From assembly GCA_964646225.1 (NCBI GenBank), contig CAZYAD010000011.1, forward strand, positions 1-44,147: DNA of 44,147 nt, given 5' to 3'. Of the stretch, positions 39,970 to 44,147 are shown piece after piece. Position 1 is the first letter of the stretch. Each line of letters starts with the position of its first letter. The translations under genes and the position numbers were made by a program. A model generated the notes under the pieces. The model saw only the letters and a program-made list of their open reading frames with translations, was not told the origin of the DNA and ran no database searches. The DNA comes from UBA4644 sp964646225 (lineage in GTDB: Bacteria > Bacillota > Clostridia > Oscillospirales > Butyricicoccaceae).

Positions 39970-40601
39970 ACGCTCAGCCCCAGGGCGGTGAAGATCCGGC
40001 TGCGGATCTCCTCCACCGTGCCGACGCCCTCTACCGAGCGGAGCTTTCCGTGCTCCGCATAGTAGTGCTTCACCGGCTCGGTCTGATCGTGATAAACCTC
40101 CAGACGCTGGAGCACCACCTCAGGATCGTCGTCGTGGCGGATGCCCAGCTTGGTGCCGCATTTGTCACAGATGCCCTCTACCCTGGGGGGATTGCCCTCC
40201 ACATGGAAGGTGGCGTGACACTTAGGGCAGGTGCGGCGGCCTGCCATACGGTGAACGATGGCTTCGTCGGGAACCTCCAGAGACAGGGCCACATCGACGC
40301 CGGCAATGGCGTCCAGCACCTCAGCCTGGGGGACAGTGCGGGGAAATCCGTCGAAGATCGCGCCGTTTGCGCAGTCGGGGGAGGAGAGCTTTTCCTTCAC
40401 CAGGCCGACGATCAGATCGTCGGGGACCAGGTGACCGCCCTCCATAAAGGACTTTGCCTGGATACCCAGCTCGGTACCCTGGGCAATGGCCTCGCGCAGA
40501 AGGTTACCCGTGGAGATCACGGGCACCTTCAGCGCATTTTTGATGAAATCCGCTTGCGTGCCTTTTCCCGCGCCGGGGGCACCCAATAAGATCAATTTCA
40601 T
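39966..40601 (-). CDS. adk: Adenylate kinase
   Basis: 211 residues. P-loop GAPGAGKGTQ (about 7-16), IFDGFPRT, and a zinc-type LID domain with CPKCHATFHVEGNPP and CDKCG (four cysteines), the Gram-positive pattern. Interconverts ATP, AMP and ADP. 19 bases after secY. Confidence 0.98.
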   Translation of the reverse strand: MKLILLGAPGAGKGTQADFIKNALKVPVISTGNLLREAIAQGTELGIQAKSFMEGGHLVPDDLIVGLVKEKLSSPDCANGAIFDGFPRTVPQAEVLDAIAGVDVALSLEVPDEAIVHRMAGRRTCPKCHATFHVEGNPPRVEGICDKCGTKLGIRHDDDPEVVLQRLEVYHDQTEPVKHYYAEHGKLRSVEGVGTVEEIRSRIFTALGLSV

Positions 40602-40620
40602 AAAACGGCCGTTTCCTTTC

Positions 40621-41889
40621 TTATTCCAGGAAGCCCTTGTAATGACGCATCATCAGCTCGCCCTCGATGGCGCGGACAGTCTCCAGAGAGACGCTGACCA
40701 TAATGAGGGTGGTGGTGCCGCCGATGGCCAGGGAGCCCAGCGCGGGCAGGTTGGACAGGATCAGCGGCAGAGCGGCGATGATGGCCAGGAAGATGGCGCC
40801 CATCATGGTGATCTTGTTCAGCACCTTCTTGATGAAGTCGGAGGTGGGCTTGCCCGGACGGAAGCCGGGGATAAAGCCGCCGTTCTTCTTCATGTTATTG
40901 GCCACCTCAATGGGGTTGAACTGGATGGTGGAATAGAAGTAAGCGAAAGCAAAGATCAGCAGAACATAGATGATGATATAAGCGGGAGCGCCGGCGGTGA
41001 ACCAGTTGTTCACCATGTTATACCAGAAGGAGCCCTCCGTGGGCTGGGCGAAGCTGGCAATGGTGCCGGGGACGCCGCAAATAGTAGAGGCGAAGATGAC
41101 GGGCATAACGCCGGACATATTCACCTTCATGGGCAGATGGGTGGTCTGGCCGCCGTACTGCTTACGGCCCACAACACGCTTGGCGTACTGCACGGGGATC
41201 CGGCGCTCGGCCTCGGTGATGTAGACGATGAAAGCAATGATGAACAGGCAGATGGCCAGCACCACGATGATGGCCCACCAGGCCAGGCTGAACACAGTGG
41301 TGACAGCATGGAGGCCCTGAGAAACGATACCCACCAGCAGGATCATCGAGATACCGTTACCGATGCCCTTTTCGGTGATCTGGTCGCCCAGCCACATGAC
41401 GAACATGGAGCCGGCCACCATGGTGAGCACGATGACGATGCCGCTCCAGGCGTCGGTGCGGGTCAGAACGCCATAGGTCTTCAGGGACACATAATAGCCA
41501 AAGCCCATGATCGCGGCCAGGGCCAGGGTGGTGATGCGGGTGATGCGCTGGATCTTCTTCTTGCCCTCTTCGCCGCCGTCCTTGGCCAGACGCTCAAGGG
41601 CGGGGATGGCGACCTGCAGCAGCTGAATGATAATGGAGCTGTTGATGTAAGGGTAGATAGACAGCGCAAAGATGGAAGCGGTGGCCATACCGCCGCCGGA
41701 CAGGGTGTTGAAGTAGCCCAGCAGGTTGCCGCTGTTCAGCGTGGCAAACTGCTGTGCCAGAGTGGCGGTATCCACAAAGGGGACATAGATAGCGAAGCCC
41801 AGACGGTAGACAACGATCGCGAACAGAACGAAGACAAGCTTCTTACGCAGCTCGGGGATCTTCCACGCGTTCTTGACGGTTTCGATCAC
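40621..41889 (-). CDS. secY: Protein translocase subunit SecY
   Basis: 422 residues, ten helices. GTG start at 41887-41889, directly abutting the rplO stop; a perfect GGAGGTGA anti-SD match 5 bases upstream inside rplO supports it. Marks: RLGFAIYVPFVD, SIFALSIYPYINSSIIIQLL (plug region), GIGNGISMILLVGI and FRPGKPTSDFIKKVLNKIT. Channel of the general secretion pathway. Confidence 0.98.
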   Translation of the reverse strand: MIETVKNAWKIPELRKKLVFVLFAIVVYRLGFAIYVPFVDTATLAQQFATLNSGNLLGYFNTLSGGGMATASIFALSIYPYINSSIIIQLLQVAIPALERLAKDGGEEGKKKIQRITRITTLALAAIMGFGYYVSLKTYGVLTRTDAWSGIVIVLTMVAGSMFVMWLGDQITEKGIGNGISMILLVGIVSQGLHAVTTVFSLAWWAIIVVLAICLFIIAFIVYITEAERRIPVQYAKRVVGRKQYGGQTTHLPMKVNMSGVMPVIFASTICGVPGTIASFAQPTEGSFWYNMVNNWFTAGAPAYIIIYVLLIFAFAYFYSTIQFNPIEVANNMKKNGGFIPGFRPGKPTSDFIKKVLNKITMMGAIFLAIIAALPLILSNLPALGSLAIGGTTTLIMVSVSLETVRAIEGELMMRHYKGFLE

Positions 41890-42339
41890 TTAGATCACCT
41901 CCGCCTTTCCTCCTGCGGCTTCAATCTTTTCTTTGGCAGAGGCGGTGATGCCGGCAGCCTTGACGGTCAGCTTCTTTTCCAGCTCGCCCTTGCCCAGGAT
42001 GCGGACGCCATCATAATTCTTGCCCACCAGGCCGGCCTGGACCAGGGACTCGAAGGTGACCTCGGCGCCGTTCTCCAGAGCGTTCAGCTGGCCGACATTC
42101 AGCTCAGCGTACTGCTTGGCGAACACATTGTGGAAGCCGCGCTTGGGCAGGCGGCGAACCAGGGGCATCTGGCCGCCCTCAAAGCCGGGGCGAACGCCGC
42201 CGCCGGAACGGGCCCATTGGCCCTTGTGGCCACGGCCGGCAGTCTTGCCGTTGCCGGAGCCCATGCCGCGGCCCTTGCACTTGCGAGTTTTGGTGCTGCC
42301 AGCAGCGGGATGCAGATCATGCAGATTCATTTCCGGCAA
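41890..42339 (-). CDS. rplO: 50S ribosomal protein L15
   Basis: 149 residues. NLHDLHPAAGSTKTRKCKGRGMGSGNGKTAGRGHKGQ opening and GFEGGQMPLVRRLPKRGF are diagnostic. Its end carries the secY ribosome binding site. Confidence 0.98.
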   Translation of the reverse strand: MPEMNLHDLHPAAGSTKTRKCKGRGMGSGNGKTAGRGHKGQWARSGGGVRPGFEGGQMPLVRRLPKRGFHNVFAKQYAELNVGQLNALENGAEVTFESLVQAGLVGKNYDGVRILGKGELEKKLTVKAAGITASAKEKIEAAGGKAEVI

Positions 42340-42344
42340 CCTCC

Positions 42345-42527
42345 TTAGTTCATTTCTTCAACACGGATCAGATAGCTGATCTGGTTGATCTTGCCCATGG
42401 TCATCGCGTTGTCGGGCTGGACGGTGGTATCACCGATCTTGGTCAGGCCCAGGGACTCTGCGGTGGCGATGTGCTTTTTGTGACGGCCATTCAGGCTCTT
42501 CACCAGGGTGATTTTATAGGTCTTCAT
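42345..42527 (-). CDS. rpmD: 50S ribosomal protein L30
   Basis: 60 residues, usual size. KITLVKSLNGRHKKHIATAESLGLTKIGDTTVQPDN is typical of bacterial L30. Confidence 0.97.
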   Translation of the reverse strand: MKTYKITLVKSLNGRHKKHIATAESLGLTKIGDTTVQPDNAMTMGKINQISYLIRVEEMN

Positions 42528-42541
42528 GGTGTGTGCCCTCC

Positions 42542-43039
42542 TTACAGCTCGCTGACGTCTTTGCCGCGGACCACAGCGACCTGCTGGGCGTCACGCAGAG
42601 ACTTCAGACCTTCCATGGTGGCGGCAACAACATTCTGGGGGTTGTTGGAGCGCAGGCACTTGGTACGGATATCGCGGATGCCGGCCATTTCCACAACGGC
42701 ACGGACAGAGCCGCCGGCGATAACGCCGGTACCGGGGGCAGCGGGCTTGAGCAGCACGCGGCCGGCGCCGAACTTACCGATCACCTCATGGGGGATGGTG
42801 GTGCCGGTCATGGAGATCTTGACCAGATTCTTCTTGGCATCCTCGATGCCCTTGCGGATCGCGTCGGGGACTTCAGAGGACTTGCCCAGGCCGAAGCCAA
42901 CGATGCCGTTGCCGTTGCCCACCACCACGAGAGCGGAGAACTTCATGACACGGCCGCCCTTGACGGTCTTGGAAACGCGGTTCAGGGCAACGACCTTTTC
43001 ACTCAGCTCCAGAGTGCTGGCGTCAATCAATTTAGCCAT
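42542..43039 (-). CDS. rpsE: 30S ribosomal protein S5
   Basis: 165 residues. Double-stranded RNA-binding N-part (SEKVVALNRVSKTVKGGRVMKFSALVVVGNGNGIVGFGLGKSSEVPDAIRKG) and C-part with PAAPGTGVIAGGSVRAVVEMAGI. Contributes to decoding accuracy. Confidence 0.98.
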   Translation of the reverse strand: MAKLIDASTLELSEKVVALNRVSKTVKGGRVMKFSALVVVGNGNGIVGFGLGKSSEVPDAIRKGIEDAKKNLVKISMTGTTIPHEVIGKFGAGRVLLKPAAPGTGVIAGGSVRAVVEMAGIRDIRTKCLRSNNPQNVVAATMEGLKSLRDAQQVAVVRGKDVSEL

Positions 43040-43054
43040 AGTGTATGTCCTCCC

Positions 43055-43414
43055 TTAAAACTTCAGTCCGCCTTCGCGGGCGGCGTCGGCCAGAGCCTGA
43101 ACGCGACCATGATACACATAGCCGCCGCGGTCAAAGACCACTTCTTCGATGCCCTTGGCCTTGGCGCGCTCAGCGATCAGCTGGCCGACCTTCTTGGCAG
43201 CCTCGATGTTGCCGCCGTACATATCAAAGCCCTTCTCGTTGCTGGCGGCCGCGGCCAGGGTGACGCCGTTGACATCATCGATGACCTGAGCATAGATGTT
43301 CTTGCTGCTGCGGAACACATCCAGACGGGGACGGGCGGGCGTGCCGGAAATATGGGCGCGCACTCTCTTGTGTCTCTTCAGACGCTGAGCGTTGGAATCA
43401 AACTTCTTAACCAT
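43055..43414 (-). CDS. rplR: 50S ribosomal protein L18
   Basis: 119 residues. RPRLDVFRSSKNIYAQVIDD and FDRGGYVYHGRVQALADAAREGGL are standard. Binds 5S rRNA. Confidence 0.98.
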   Translation of the reverse strand: MVKKFDSNAQRLKRHKRVRAHISGTPARPRLDVFRSSKNIYAQVIDDVNGVTLAAAASNEKGFDMYGGNIEAAKKVGQLIAERAKAKGIEEVVFDRGGYVYHGRVQALADAAREGGLKF

Positions 43415-43430
43415 TTATGCGCACCTCCTC

Positions 43431-43976
43431 TTATTTCTTCTTACCGCCGGTCTTGCCTTCCTTGCGACGGACGACCTCACCGGCATAACGGATGCCCTTG
43501 CCCTTATAAGGCTCGGGGGGACGCTTTTCACGAACTTCGGCGGCAAACTGGCCGACGGCCTGCTTGTCGATGCCGGAGACGATGATCTTGTTGGGAGCGG
43601 GAACATCGATGGTGATGCCGTTCTTCTCCTCCATGATGACCTGGTGAGAATAACCGATGTTCATGACCAGCTTGTTGCCGTCCTTGGCGACACGGTAACC
43701 GACGCCATTGACCTCCAGCTCCTTCTTGTAGCCCTCGGTCACACCCACGATCATGTTGTTCAGCAGGGTGCGGGTCAGGCCGTGGAGGGATCTGTGCTCC
43801 TTGTCCTCAGAGGGACGCTTGACATGGATGACATTGCCTTCCATCTCAAAAATCATTTCAGGGTGCAGAGCCTGCTTGGTCTCACCCTTGGGGCCCTTAA
43901 CAGTCACCACATTGGCGTCAAACTTGACTTCCACGCCGGCGGGGACGGTAATGGGCATTCTGCCGATACGAGACAT
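43431..43976 (-). CDS. rplF: 50S ribosomal protein L6
   Basis: 181 residues. MSRIGRMPITVPAGVEV opening and the PEPYKGKGIRYAGEVVRRKEGKTG end motif. Near the factor-binding site of the large subunit. Confidence 0.98.
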   Translation of the reverse strand: MSRIGRMPITVPAGVEVKFDANVVTVKGPKGETKQALHPEMIFEMEGNVIHVKRPSEDKEHRSLHGLTRTLLNNMIVGVTEGYKKELEVNGVGYRVAKDGNKLVMNIGYSHQVIMEEKNGITIDVPAPNKIIVSGIDKQAVGQFAAEVREKRPPEPYKGKGIRYAGEVVRRKEGKTGGKKK

Positions 43977-43992
43977 TGCTTCTTACCTCCTC

Positions 43993-44147
43993 TTACCAAA
44001 TGAAAGCCAGGACTTCGCCGCCGACATGGTTCTCGCGAGCCTTTTTGTCGGTCATGACGCCCTTGCTGGTGGAAATGATGGCGATACCCAGACCCTTCAG
44101 GACGCGGGGCAGCTCGTCAGCACCGGCGTAGACACGCAGGCCGGGCT
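43993..44147 (-). CDS. rpsH: 30S ribosomal protein S8, C-terminal part (5' end outside window)
   Basis: Reading the minus strand from the window edge gives about 51 residues ending with TAA at 43993-43995. LPRVLKGLGIAIISTSKGVMTDKKA and ENHVGGEVLAFIW are the conserved C-terminal S8 sequence, which binds 16S rRNA helix 21 and often represses the spc operon. Too short for the normal open-frame cut-off. Gap to rplF is 16 bases. Confidence 0.96.
   Translation of the reverse strand, partial: PGLRVYAGADELPRVLKGLGIAIISTSKGVMTDKKARENHVGGEVLAFIW

Noticed and set aside
1..44147. CRISPR arrays, tRNA or rRNA genes, insertion sequences, prophage
   Set aside because: No regularly spaced repeats, no T-loop/anticodon patterns, no transposase or integrase motifs were seen on either strand.

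Overview
The window is about 44 kb of GC-rich chromosome from a bacterium that looks like a Gram-positive gut clostridium of the Oscillospiraceae/Ruminococcaceae type. The basis is the Firmicutes-style spc-alpha ribosomal operon (rpsH to rplQ, with secY-adk-map-infA-rpmJ inside), strong AGGAGG-type ribosome binding sites, an NfnAB-type electron-bifurcating oxidoreductase, a Bce-type antibiotic-peptide module, and DUF1538, DegV and VanW family proteins. Genus cannot be fixed by eye. No tRNA, rRNA, CRISPR array, transposase or phage gene was seen.

Layout. 1-1766 (+): 3' end of mgtE, a FlK-like thioesterase and an acetamidase/formamidase, closed by a two-way terminator. 1908-8390 (-): three YtcJ-type amidohydrolases around one APC amino acid permease; two adjacent hydrolases share a perfectly identical 438-bp block. 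8614-8991 (-): a DtxR-family metal regulator. 9243-16267 (-): MATE exporter, lrgA-lrgB, then response regulator, sensor kinase, ABC ATPase and FtsX-type permease (a BceRS-BceAB module, with a BceR-type operator before the ABC genes). 16508-19198 (+): ECF transporter S component, DUF436 protein, YggS PLP-homeostasis protein and PnuC, a cofactor/vitamin group in which pnuC has a long riboswitch-like leader. 19295-21552 (-): nfnB and nfnA. 21723-23104 (-): DegV and a small multidrug-export-family protein. 23319-25570 (+): DUF1538 membrane protein with a double PII-like protein. 25956-26503 (+): a secreted/membrane protein gene broken at a run of six C. 26625-30519 (-): a CBS-pair protein, then a GH2-GH20 glycosidase operon. 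30721-35120 (+): RluA-type pseudouridine synthase, VanW, gamma-glutamyltransferase and an alpha/beta hydrolase. 35228-35767 (-): a DUF402 protein. 35915-44147 (-): rplQ, rpoA, rpsD, rpsK, rpsM, rpmJ, infA, map, adk, secY, rplO, rpmD, rpsE, rplR, rplF and the 3' end of rpsH.

The best leads for new biology are the pnuC leader RNA (possible mutually exclusive aptamer and terminator folds), the DUF1538/double-PII pair with its repeat-flanked promoter, the homopolymer-frameshifted membrane protein (possible phase variation), and the amidohydrolase-permease island showing recent gene conversion. Everything is read from sequence only; family assignments rest on motif recognition, not on database searches.
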